From: Hungatella sp. UBA4396
Lineage (GTDB): Bacteria > Bacillota > Clostridia > Lachnospirales > Lachnospiraceae
Assembly: GCA_002389905.1 (NCBI GenBank)
Contig: DGRE01000024.1
Location: 64,140 to 128,139 of the forward strand
Length of the DNA: 64,000 nucleotides
Direction of reading: 5' to 3'
The notes below the pieces were generated by a model. The model saw only the letters and a program-made list of their open reading frames with translations, was not told the DNA's origin and did no database searches. The position numbers and the translations under genes were made by a program. Below are positions 43,098 to 51,441 of this stretch, piece after piece (position 1 is the stretch's first letter; each line of letters begins with the position of its first letter).

Positions 43098-43550
43098 ATG
43101 GAAGTAGAACGCAAGTACCTGATAACCCAGCTCCCGGCTGACTATACTTCCTACCCTTATCACTTCATTGAGCAGGGGTATCTTTCCACAGAGCCAGTGG
43201 TCCGGGTTCGCAGGGAAGATGACACCTATTACCTGACCTACAAGTCAAAAGGACTTTTAGCCCGTGAGGAATACAATCTTCCTCTGACCGAAGAATCCTA
43301 TCACCACCTGGTTAAAAAGGCGGATGGCCATATTCTGACGAAGAAACGTTATCTCATTCCGGTAAAAGGCTCAGATCATCTGACCATAGAGCTGGATGTC
43401 TTTGAAGGCATGTTCAAAGGCCTGATACTGGCTGAAGTGGAGTTTCCTTCTATAGAAGAAGCAGAACACTTTCTCCCCCCGGACTGGTTTGGAGAGGATG
43501 TGACATTTTCAGGCGAATATCAAAACAGCCGTTTAAGCCGTCAGCCTTAA
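43098..43550 (+). CDS. CYTH domain protein (putative triphosphatase)
   Basis: This 150-residue CYTH/TTM-fold protein has the signature EVERKYL (ExExK) at its N-terminus. Alternating charged strands follow (VVRVRREDDTYYLTYKSKG; LTIELDVFEGMFKGLILAEV) and would form the tunnel that binds triphosphate and metal. Family members hydrolyse tripolyphosphate, thiamine triphosphate or make cAMP. It has an AGGAGG site and is alone on the + strand between two minus-strand operons. Confidence 0.88.
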   Translation: MEVERKYLITQLPADYTSYPYHFIEQGYLSTEPVVRVRREDDTYYLTYKSKGLLAREEYNLPLTEESYHHLVKKADGHILTKKRYLIPVKGSDHLTIELDVFEGMFKGLILAEVEFPSIEEAEHFLPPDWFGEDVTFSGEYQNSRLSRQP

Positions 43551-43581
43551 ACAGACTCACAACCGGCAGCATCCAAAGGAA

Positions 43582-43630
43582 CCGGAAAAGGTGCAGGACT
43601 GACTGATCCTGCACCTTTTCCGGCTCTTTT
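43582..43630 (+). terminator. Terminator after the CYTH gene
   Basis: CCGGAAAAGGTGCAGGA and TCCTGCACCTTTTCCGG form a perfect 17-bp stem with an 8-base loop, then CTCTTTTATTT on the + strand. The convergent mglC gene ends just beyond and may use the same hairpin. Confidence 0.88.
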
Positions 43631-43632
43631 AT

Positions 43633-44652
43633 TTACTTCTTTGCAATGTATTTTCTGATATCAAGGGCAATAGCCACTACGATAACGATTCCCTGGGCAA
43701 TGTACTGGTAGTTGGTGTCAACGCCCAGATACTGCAGACAGGTCTTTAATATTTCAAATACGAGCACACCGATGAGAACGCCGGATACTCTTCCGATACC
43801 GCCGTTTACAGATACGCCGCCGATGGTACACGCTGCAATGGCCTCCAGCTCCCAGCCCATTCCCATGTTAACAGAGGAACCGCCGGATTTGGCGCCTACT
43901 AAAAATCCGCCCAGGGCGTAGAGGGCTGCTGCAGTCACATAGATAATGATTTTGGTTTTCTTTGTATTTACGCCGGAAACCTCTGCTGCCTGCTCGTTGC
44001 CGCCGATGGCATACATATATTTTCCATGAGGTGTTTTATTGTAAACAAACCAGATTACCATGCCTACAGCCAGAGCAATCAGAAAAAGGTAAGGAATTCC
44101 TTTAAAATAATTGGGTATCGCTAAAAATCTACCCTTAGCTACTTCCGAATAAGCACTGCGGTATCCTCCAATGGGAGTTGCATTGGTGTAGACCAGGCAG
44201 ACACCGTAGACGATCAGCTGCATTCCTAAAGTTCCGATGAATGCGGGAACCTGAAGATAAGAAACCACCAGACCGTTGATCATTCCGAAGATGGCACAGA
44301 CAGCCACGCAAATCAAAAGTACTGCAAATACCCACCAAATTCCAAAGTGAGGAAGATTAGGAAAGAACTTTCCGCTGTAATCAGGCTTCTGAAGCAGAGT
44401 TCCTGCAAGACAAGCCGCAAGTCCTACCATACGTCCGGCAGAAAGGTCCGTACCTCTGGTGATTAGACAACCGGAAACACCGCATGCGATGATAAAACGG
44501 GGAGCCACATTCAATGCGATGTTGATGGCATTGTCCGATGTAGCAAAAGTCGGCTGTTTGATGGCTGTAACGATTGCCAGCAGGACGAGAACCACAATGA
44601 TTCCATTATTAATAAGAAAATCCTTTATATTAATTTTTTTCGTTGCTGTCAT
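43633..44652 (-). CDS. mglC: Galactose/methyl-galactoside ABC permease MglC
   Basis: This 339-residue permease of the ribose/galactose (BPD_transp_2) family has about eight to ten hydrophobic segments. Family motifs include SGCLITRGTDLSAGRMVGLA near residue 60, YAIGGNEQAAEVSGVNTKKT near 215 and GWELEAIAACTIGGVSVNGG near 265. Its start overlaps the mglA stop (ATGA). The order mglB-mglA-mglC is canonical. Confidence 0.94.
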   Translation of the reverse strand: MTATKKINIKDFLINNGIIVVLVLLAIVTAIKQPTFATSDNAINIALNVAPRFIIACGVSGCLITRGTDLSAGRMVGLAACLAGTLLQKPDYSGKFFPNLPHFGIWWVFAVLLICVAVCAIFGMINGLVVSYLQVPAFIGTLGMQLIVYGVCLVYTNATPIGGYRSAYSEVAKGRFLAIPNYFKGIPYLFLIALAVGMVIWFVYNKTPHGKYMYAIGGNEQAAEVSGVNTKKTKIIIYVTAAALYALGGFLVGAKSGGSSVNMGMGWELEAIAACTIGGVSVNGGIGRVSGVLIGVLVFEILKTCLQYLGVDTNYQYIAQGIVIVVAIALDIRKYIAKK

Positions 44653-46205
44653 GATTGAACCTCCTGTGTGAAATTTTCTCTTGCATTATCGTTTAAATCG
44701 AATTTTGTGGCAAATGCCATAATTCTTTCCTGAGTTGCCTCTTCCTCTTCCACTTCTCCCGTAATCCGTCCGTTACACATGACGATAATCCGGTTTGACA
44801 TGCCAATCAGCTCCGGCATCTCGGAGGAAATCATAATTATCGACTTTCCCTGCTTCACAAGGTCAATCATGATCTGATAAATCTCATATTTGGCGCCTAC
44901 ATCAATTCCTCTTGTGGGTTCATCCATAATCAGGACATCGGGATTATTAGCCAGCCATCTGGCAATGATCACCTTCTGCTGGTTTCCTCCTGATAAGGAC
45001 TGGATGGTGGTCTTGTCACTGGGAGTCTTGATGCTCAGCTTTGCTATGCTCTCCTTTACCACTTCCCCTACCTTTTTGCCGTTAATGACACCGGCCTTGA
45101 CATAATTCCGGTAGGATGCAATAGCTGTGTTATCGGCAATACTGAGACAGCCGATAATTCCGGTTCCCCGCCTGTCTTCTGTGATCATTCCAACGGAATC
45201 TTTGATGGCATCCTGAGGGCGCTTGACCACTGCCTTTTTTCCAAGAATCTCGATTTCTCCGCTTGCAACGCCTCGCATTCCGAAAATCGCTTCCATCAGT
45301 TCTGTTCTCTGGGCTCCTACCAGTCCGCCGAATCCCAGAATCTCTCCCCTTTTCAGCTCAAAAGAGCAGTCCTGGAAGGATTTTTCATGGATGCTGGTTA
45401 AATGGCTCACCTTTAAAACAGTTTCATCGGTCCTGTAATCTCCCTTAGGCGGATAAACATTGCTCAGTTCCCGTCCCACCATCTTCTTTACAATTTCCTC
45501 ATCGGAAATATCCTTGATCTCCCAGGAACCTACATAAGTACCATCCCGCATGATCGTAATATCATCGGCAATCTGCCGGATTTCAGCCATCTTATGGCTG
45601 ATATATATCATAGAAACACCTCTGGATCTCAAATCCCTGATAATGGTAAACAGTGCTTCTACTTCATTATCAGTCAGGGAAGAAGTCGGCTCATCCAGAA
45701 TAACCAGTCTGGCATTCTGACTCACCGCCTTTGCAATTTCCACCGACTGCATTTGTCCTATTGATAATGTTCCAAGCTTTGCCTTGGGATTGAAGCTCAT
45801 CTTAACATCTTTCAGCCACTTTTCGGCTTCTGAATTCATGGTTTTGTGGTCCACGATTTTTAAAGGACCAATTTTTACCATAGGATACCTTCCCAAATAC
45901 ATGTTTTCCGCAATGGACCGGGCCGGAACCGGCTGAAGCTCCTGATGCACCATGGCGAGCCCTTTGTGAAGGGCATCATCCGGATTTGCAATATTGACTT
46001 TTTGTCCGTCAATGAAAATTTCACCTTCATCCATTTTGTAAATGCCGAAGAGACATTTCATAAGGGTTGATTTACCCGCTCCGTTCTCTCCCATCAGAGC
46101 GTGAACGGTACCGGGACGCACTTTTAAATTGATTTTGTCAAGGGCCTTGACACCAGGGAAGGATTTGCTGACTCCCGTCACTTCCAATCTGTATTGCTCT
46201 GCCAT
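44649..46205 (-). CDS. mglA: Galactose/methyl-galactoside ABC ATP-binding protein MglA
   Basis: This 518-residue protein has two fused ATPase domains. The first has Walker A GENGAGKSTLMK near residue 38 and signature LSIGQMQSVEIAKAV. The second has the degenerate start GLVGAQRTELMEAIFG typical of sugar importers and signature LSGGNQQKVIIARWL. I chose ATG 46205, with AAGGAG 7 nt upstream; a longer frame runs through the adjacent hairpin repeats and is not real. It is separated from mglB by a terminator and repeats, so mglA is probably expressed less than mglB. Confidence 0.95.
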   Translation of the reverse strand: MAEQYRLEVTGVSKSFPGVKALDKINLKVRPGTVHALMGENGAGKSTLMKCLFGIYKMDEGEIFIDGQKVNIANPDDALHKGLAMVHQELQPVPARSIAENMYLGRYPMVKIGPLKIVDHKTMNSEAEKWLKDVKMSFNPKAKLGTLSIGQMQSVEIAKAVSQNARLVILDEPTSSLTDNEVEALFTIIRDLRSRGVSMIYISHKMAEIRQIADDITIMRDGTYVGSWEIKDISDEEIVKKMVGRELSNVYPPKGDYRTDETVLKVSHLTSIHEKSFQDCSFELKRGEILGFGGLVGAQRTELMEAIFGMRGVASGEIEILGKKAVVKRPQDAIKDSVGMITEDRRGTGIIGCLSIADNTAIASYRNYVKAGVINGKKVGEVVKESIAKLSIKTPSDKTTIQSLSGGNQQKVIIARWLANNPDVLIMDEPTRGIDVGAKYEIYQIMIDLVKQGKSIIMISSEMPELIGMSNRIIVMCNGRITGEVEEEEATQERIMAFATKFDLNDNARENFTQEVQS

Positions 46206-46217
46206 CCCGTTTCTCCT

Positions 46218-46323
46218 TTCATTAATTACGCCCACGCTTTCTGGGCATAGTGGTATACCCGCAGGGTGATTCATTAATTACGCCCACGCTTTCTGGGCAT
46301 AATGGTATTCTCTCAGGGTTATT
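46218..46323. repeat. Tandem double-hairpin repeat, 2 units, between mglB and mglA
   Basis: Two 52-bp units (46218-46269, 46270-46321) each contain GCCCACGCTTTCTGGGC and ACCCGCAGGGT or a decayed form. They are related in layout and sequence to the units at 34704-34840 and 55278-55333 but form a distinct subtype. Confidence 0.8.
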
Positions 46324-46337
46324 CCTGACATAAAAAT

Positions 46338-46372
46338 CTTTAAAAATCGGGTGTGCCTTACAGACACACCCG
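46338..46372 (-). terminator. Attenuating terminator after mglB
   Basis: On the minus strand CGGGTGTG and CACACCCG form a stem with a 9-base loop, followed by ATTTTT. It lies between mglB and mglA and should give an excess of mglB transcript. Confidence 0.75.
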
Positions 46373-46392
46373 TTTCTAACGGCTGCTGGAAA

Positions 46393-47505
46393 TTATTTTA
46401 ATTTATCAAGAACTTCCTGAGCATTATCTTTTGTAACTTTTACATAGTCTACCATGTTTACGTTTTCAACATCTTCTCCAAGGACGAAAGCTGCTGCCAT
46501 GTCTGCTGCAGACTGAGCCTGGGAAAGGTGATCGTTGAATACAGTACCTGTCATCTTGCCATCAAGAACGTTCTGAACAGCCTCTGTCAGAGCGTCTACA
46601 CCTACTAAATAGATGTCTTCGTTTACTTTACGTCCTGCTGCTTCGATAGACTGAAGAGCACCAAGAGCCATAGCATCGTTGTTACAGAAAACAACTTCGA
46701 TTTGATCGCCGTACTGTGTCAGAGCATCCTGAACGATCTGCTGAGCTTTCGCCTGATCCCAGTCGCCGCGCTGCTTTAACAGTTCTTTTACTTCTACGCC
46801 TGCATCGGTAAGAGCCTTTATAGAAAACTCTGTTCTGTACTGAGCATCTACGTTCTCCGGGTCACCCTGTACCATAATATAGGAAACAACGCCGTCGCCG
46901 TTGATGTCGCCCTTATTGGAGGTTTCCAGAATTTGTTCGCCCTGGTAGGTACCGGACTGTCTTGCGTCACATCCAACATAGGTAGCTTTGATGCTTTCGT
47001 CTTTCCATCTCTGCTCTTCTTCTACAGTTGGTTCACGGTTGATGTAAACAACAGGAATTCCTGCTTCTTTACACATTTCAGTAACTTCAGGAGCTGAGGA
47101 AGACTGAACAAGGTTTAAGATCAGTACGTCGTATTTCTGAGTGATGAAGTTCTGGATCTGGTTTGTCTGTTCTGCCTGATCGTTCTTTCCATCCTGAACA
47201 ACAACGTTTTCCTTCTTAAAGCCCAGCTCGTCCACTAAGTAACGCTGAAGCTCGGTGCGGTAAAGGGTCATAAAGTTATCGTCGAATTTGTAAATGGAGA
47301 TACCTACTTTTTTGTCGGACATATCGCCGCCAACAGCCTCCTTCACTGCTTCTGCAGTTGATTCTGCTGTAGTATTGCTTTCTGCTGCTGTTGTAGCTTC
47401 TGTCGCTGCAGCAGTCGTCTCTTTGGCACCTGACCCACAAGCTGCCATAGAAAGTACCATCAGTGAAGCGATACCAATTGCTGCTGCTCTTTTGAGTAAT
47501 CTCAT
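46393..47505 (-). CDS. mglB: Galactose/glucose-binding lipoprotein MglB
   Basis: This 370-residue lipoprotein has signal peptide and lipobox LSMAAC near residue 23, then a Thr/Ala/Glu-rich linker. The binding domain has GISIYKFDDNFMTLYRTELQ, INREPTVEEEQRW and the calcium loop DINGDGVVSYIM typical of the galactose/glucose-binding protein. The hinge segment VFCNNDAMALGALQSIE is also present. The start at 47505 has GGAGG 8 nt upstream. It is followed by mglA and mglC. Upstream (47506-47686) is a TATAAT-like -10 near 47565 and a small GATAGG/CCTATC hairpin at 47534-47553. Confidence 0.93.
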   Translation of the reverse strand: MRLLKRAAAIGIASLMVLSMAACGSGAKETTAAATEATTAAESNTTAESTAEAVKEAVGGDMSDKKVGISIYKFDDNFMTLYRTELQRYLVDELGFKKENVVVQDGKNDQAEQTNQIQNFITQKYDVLILNLVQSSSAPEVTEMCKEAGIPVVYINREPTVEEEQRWKDESIKATYVGCDARQSGTYQGEQILETSNKGDINGDGVVSYIMVQGDPENVDAQYRTEFSIKALTDAGVEVKELLKQRGDWDQAKAQQIVQDALTQYGDQIEVVFCNNDAMALGALQSIEAAGRKVNEDIYLVGVDALTEAVQNVLDGKMTGTVFNDHLSQAQSAADMAAAFVLGEDVENVNMVDYVKVTKDNAQEVLDKLK

Positions 47506-47686
47506 AACTAAATCCTCCCATATGATATATTTTGATAGGCGTTTTGCCCTATCGATAAACATATTATACAGTTCATTTATGCACTTTTCCATATAATTTT
47601 CTTGGGTCATATATCGAATTTTTTAGATTGCCTGATTCATTCGATTTTTTTCGCTAATTATATCTATTTTTCACAATATGGCTGAA

Positions 47687-48709
47687 TCACTGGGCTGTCA
47701 GAGTCTTCTGGCTGCATTCATAATATTTTTCCCTCTCCAGCTTTACGAATTCTCCTGCTTCCTGGCCCAGAGCCTCCGCCGCCGCGATTTGAAAGATCAC
47801 ATCCGCGTACTCCCTGCTGTCACACTGGACGGTTCCGAAGATTTTTCCGTTTTTAAGACCTTCCAATCCCTGGGGAGTTCCGTCAATTCCCACAATCTTG
47901 ACCGGCCTGTCAAGGCCCTCCCTCTCCAGGGCATCTGCCGCTCCAAGTGCCATGTCGTCATTGTTGCAGATCACCACCTCAATTTCCTCCGGGTATTCTG
48001 CCAGCCACTGTTCCATCCAGGCGGAGGCCTGGCTTCTCTCCCAGTTGGCGATTCCTCCCGTGATCTTTTCAAGAGGAACCCCTCCATCCTTTAAGGTCTG
48101 GATAGACCATTCTGTCCGGATCAGGGAATCCTGATGGCTGTTTTCCCCTTCCAAAAGCACATAGCTGACTTTTCCGTCTCCGTTTAAGTCCAGGGAAGAA
48201 GGATCTTTCTGATAGGCTTCCACCAGAATATTCCCCTGGAGAACCGCAGATTCCTTGGCATCTTCTCCCACATAATAGAGCTTTTCCCAGCGCCGCATAT
48301 CTTCTTCTACAGGCTCCCGGTTAAAAAACACCACCGGCTTTCCTGCATCCATGGCCTTGCTGATGATATTGGAAGCCATAGAACGGTCCACCATATTGAC
48401 GCAGATGGCATCATAGCCCAGGGAAATAAACCGGTCCACCTGGCTGTTCTGGGTATTCTGGTTCCCCTTTGCATCCACAATGTCCATGACCACCTTAATT
48501 CCCGTCTCTTTTTCATATTCCTTTGCCTGTTCCTCAATTTTTCCCCGGATGGTATTGATAAAAGAATCATCTCCCCGGTATAAGGTCACTCCAATGCGTA
48601 TGGATTTTTTCTCTTCTGCATTCCCTTCGCCTTTTCTCTGTCCGGCAATTCCCCAAAAAACAATTACAAGAAGAATCGCTGCCGCCAATACATAATATCT
48701 CTTTTTCAT
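47687..48709 (-). CDS. Membrane-anchored galactose-type binding protein (sensor type)
   Basis: This 340-residue MglB-like protein has an N-terminal membrane segment (YYVLAAAILLVIVFWGIAG) but no lipobox cysteine, so it is probably anchored by that helix. The binding domain has GVTLYRGDDSFINTIRGKI, FFNREPVEEDMRRW, the calcium loop DLNGDGKVSYVLL and VICNNDDMALGAADAL. It lies downstream of the sensor kinase and a second anchored binding protein. This is reminiscent of the XylFII-LytS-YesN three-component systems of clostridia, in which an anchored binding protein controls the kinase. Confidence 0.85.
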   Translation of the reverse strand: MKKRYYVLAAAILLVIVFWGIAGQRKGEGNAEEKKSIRIGVTLYRGDDSFINTIRGKIEEQAKEYEKETGIKVVMDIVDAKGNQNTQNSQVDRFISLGYDAICVNMVDRSMASNIISKAMDAGKPVVFFNREPVEEDMRRWEKLYYVGEDAKESAVLQGNILVEAYQKDPSSLDLNGDGKVSYVLLEGENSHQDSLIRTEWSIQTLKDGGVPLEKITGGIANWERSQASAWMEQWLAEYPEEIEVVICNNDDMALGAADALEREGLDRPVKIVGIDGTPQGLEGLKNGKIFGTVQCDSREYADVIFQIAAAEALGQEAGEFVKLEREKYYECSQKTLTAQ

Positions 48710-48724
48710 CTTGCCACCCCCGTT

Positions 48725-49672
48725 TTAATCAATCGGATATAAGATTCTTTCAAATCTGCTTTCCCTTAAATGTTCCTTTGTAATGTAGTGGGACTCCAGA
48801 AGAATTTCCTCCTTTTCCACCCCTTTATAAACCGCCTTCACCGCCTTTTCAATGCTCATATACCCTGCATCAAACTGATCGCTGATCACCAGGCCCTTAA
48901 TCCTGCCCCGGTCCAGCTCCGTCAATATTTTAGTGGTGCTTCCGATTCCGTAAAGTCTGATCCGGGAGCTGTCGTATTCCGGGTTTCCTGAGAGGATATC
49001 AGCTGTCTGGTCAAGACTTTTGACGTCAATCGCTGCAATGACTGCCTCCCCGGAGTTCTCCCGCAGCACTTCCTCTGCCGGTTTTTCATACAGGGTTTGG
49101 AAAAATCCCGCTTCTTCAAGAGCCTTTGAAAGGCTGCTGTAAATATCTTTGTTGTATCCATATTCAATATCTGAACAGATGATCTTTACAGACTGGTCAG
49201 GAGAATTCTCTTTTATGATTGCCTGCCCCAGAAGCCTCCCTTCTTCCTCGTGGTCCGTGGTGATTGCTCCCTTGACCTGATCATTGGGAAGGGGACTGCC
49301 CATGACAATGACAGGGCTGTTTAAAATCATCTCATCCAGTATTTTCCCGCATTCCACAGGATTGACCGGAAACAGAACCACTGCCGAAGCGCCGTCGTCA
49401 ATTTCTCTTTTCACCAGCTCCATTTGCCGGATGGGGTCTCCTTCTTCGTAAAGGGTGATAAAACTCACATCGGCATTGTATTCCTCTGCCGCCTTATCCG
49501 CTCCCTTTCTGAAATTGGAGTAATAATCGTCAGATGTATCGCTGATAATGACGGAAACCGGGTAAATGACTATCTTTTTCTCCTTGATAATTAAATCCGT
49601 AGAGGACAGCAGGAACAGGATCACAAGCCCTCCTGCCAACAGGCCCCACAGTAATTTTTCCTGTCTGGTCAC
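48725..49672 (-). CDS. Membrane-anchored LacI/RbsB-type binding protein
   Basis: This 315-residue protein has one N-terminal membrane helix (LLWGLLAGGLVILFLLSS) without a lipobox, then a periplasmic-binding-protein family 4 domain. Visible parts include VSVIISDTSDDYYSNFRKGA, LFPVNPVECGKILDEM and GLVISDQFDAGYMSIEKAVK. It overlaps the histidine kinase stop by 4 nt, so its expression is tied to the kinase. It is probably a sensory binding protein; the ligand is unknown. Confidence 0.85.
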   Translation of the reverse strand: MTRQEKLLWGLLAGGLVILFLLSSTDLIIKEKKIVIYPVSVIISDTSDDYYSNFRKGADKAAEEYNADVSFITLYEEGDPIRQMELVKREIDDGASAVVLFPVNPVECGKILDEMILNSPVIVMGSPLPNDQVKGAITTDHEEEGRLLGQAIIKENSPDQSVKIICSDIEYGYNKDIYSSLSKALEEAGFFQTLYEKPAEEVLRENSGEAVIAAIDVKSLDQTADILSGNPEYDSSRIRLYGIGSTTKILTELDRGRIKGLVISDQFDAGYMSIEKAVKAVYKGVEKEEILLESHYITKEHLRESRFERILYPID

Positions 49673-51441
49673 AGCCTCTCCCCCTTTCCTGTCATGGCAT
49701 CATAAGGAACCGCAGGAAGGCAGATGGTGATGGAGGTTCCTTCATCAGGCTCCGAATCAATGGTCAGCCCGTATTTTTCTCCAAAATACAGTTTGATCCG
49801 CTCGTTGACATTCTTTACACCGATCCCGGAGCCTTTCTTGGAGGTTACATGAACCTGATCGGAAAACAGACTTTCCACCTGCTCCTCTGTCATTCCCAGA
49901 CCATTATCCTTTACAGCCATGTAAAGATCATCCTCTGTCCTCCAGACATTGATGTCGATTTCTCCGTCCCCATCCATAAATTCCATCCCATGATAAATGG
50001 CGTTTTCCACAAGGGGCTGGAGAACCAGCTTTAAGCTGGTTAAGTCCAGGCAGCCTTCTTCGGCCCGGATTTCGTAGGAAAATTTGTTTTTAAAGCGCAT
50101 GTGCTGGATCATTAAATAATTGCGCACGTGCTCCAGCTCATCCCTCACCGTAATGACACTCTTTCCCTTGCTCAAGCTGATACGGAAGAACCGGGCCAGG
50201 GCAGTTACCGCCTTTACCGCCTCCGCTTTCTGCTCATTTTCAATCATCCACACGATAATATCCAGAGTATTGTAAAGAAAGTGGGGGTTGATCTGGGACT
50301 GTAAGGTGTCGAATTCCTGCTTTCGCTTGGCCTCGTGCTCCTCCACAATATCATTCATGAGAACACGAATCTGTTTTGTCATATTTTTAATTGAATTTCC
50401 AAGATGCTGGATTTCGTAAGATCCCCCGATGAAAATGGGAGTTTCCAAATCCCCTTCCTCCAGGATTCCCACTGATTTTTCCAGCTCCTTAATGGGATTT
50501 GTGATGCGGGAGGAAATATAGGAGTTAATCAGGGCCAGGATGAACAGAATGAGAGTGATGAGGAACACGATAAAAAGCCTGGTCTTGATGGAGTTTAAGG
50601 AAACTACGTTTTTAGGCGTCACTCCAACCACCTTCCAGCCGGTATAGCCTATGGATTTTACTGTGATAATCCTGTCCTCTCTCTGGAACTTCTCCTGATG
50701 GTTTCCATCCTTATATCCGGCTGCAACCATATTGTTTTCCTGAAGGCGGCCGGAATCAATGAGCTGGATTCTGGGATGGTAAAGAATTTCCCCGTCACTG
50801 CTGATTAAGTAAACGTAACCGCCTTTTCCGGTTGTAACCCCGTCAAACAACTGCTCTAAGCTGGAATAGCTTAAATCCACCAAAAGAACACCCTGGGTGG
50901 TGGAGGTTCCCTCCGTCAGCTCCACGGCCCTTGATAAGGAAACCACCCAGCGGTACTGGTTTTCATTGCTGTCGAAGACATACTGGACATGGGGATAGGA
51001 AAAATGCTGGTTTTCCGTCTTTTCCAATGCACTTAAAAACCAATCCTCCTTAGTCACATCCAGTCCGTTCTTCAACCTGGCTGCCGGAACTGCCTCCACC
51101 ATGGTGCCTGATTGGGAAAACAGGGCAATGTTGTCCACATTATCCTTGTTGTTGTCGTACAAAAGGGTTATTTCGTTATTAATGGATTCTGAGGAAAGGT
51201 CCGCATTTTTCACAGCCCCGTAATACAGGGAATCCGACAGCTTCATAACCGTCCGGAGATAAGATTCCACGGACCTGGCCGCCTGATTGATCAGGCTCTG
51301 GTTTTCCTCCTGCACCATTTCCCCCACCTGGGTGGAAAGACGCTGATACAAGGAAAACGTGATCAAAAGGCTGGCTGCCAGTGCGGTCACAGTAAAATAT
51401 ATAAAAATCGTATAGCGAATGCTGGTATTCTTTTTTTCCAT
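49669..51441 (-). CDS. Sensor histidine kinase, YesM/LytS type
   Basis: This 590-residue kinase has a membrane helix at about 9-30, a dCache-like outer domain (about 35-280), a second helix at about 290-310, and a HAMP domain (NSYISSRITNPIKELEKSVG). The His_kinase domain carries the phosphorylated histidine in LQSQINPHFLYNTLDIIVWM near residue 395. The ATPase domain shows PLVENAIYHG, DNGLGM and GSGIGVKNVNERI. Its start abuts the response regulator stop. With two anchored binding proteins downstream it probably senses a sugar and controls mgl. Confidence 0.93.
   Translation of the reverse strand: MEKKNTSIRYTIFIYFTVTALAASLLITFSLYQRLSTQVGEMVQEENQSLINQAARSVESYLRTVMKLSDSLYYGAVKNADLSSESINNEITLLYDNNKDNVDNIALFSQSGTMVEAVPAARLKNGLDVTKEDWFLSALEKTENQHFSYPHVQYVFDSNENQYRWVVSLSRAVELTEGTSTTQGVLLVDLSYSSLEQLFDGVTTGKGGYVYLISSDGEILYHPRIQLIDSGRLQENNMVAAGYKDGNHQEKFQREDRIITVKSIGYTGWKVVGVTPKNVVSLNSIKTRLFIVFLITLILFILALINSYISSRITNPIKELEKSVGILEEGDLETPIFIGGSYEIQHLGNSIKNMTKQIRVLMNDIVEEHEAKRKQEFDTLQSQINPHFLYNTLDIIVWMIENEQKAEAVKAVTALARFFRISLSKGKSVITVRDELEHVRNYLMIQHMRFKNKFSYEIRAEEGCLDLTSLKLVLQPLVENAIYHGMEFMDGDGEIDINVWRTEDDLYMAVKDNGLGMTEEQVESLFSDQVHVTSKKGSGIGVKNVNERIKLYFGEKYGLTIDSEPDEGTSITICLPAVPYDAMTGKGERL

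Noticed and set aside
44649..46274. Longer start (46274) for MglA
   Set aside because: The extra residues are translated from the hairpin repeats; ATG 46205 has a good ribosome binding site and matches the family start.
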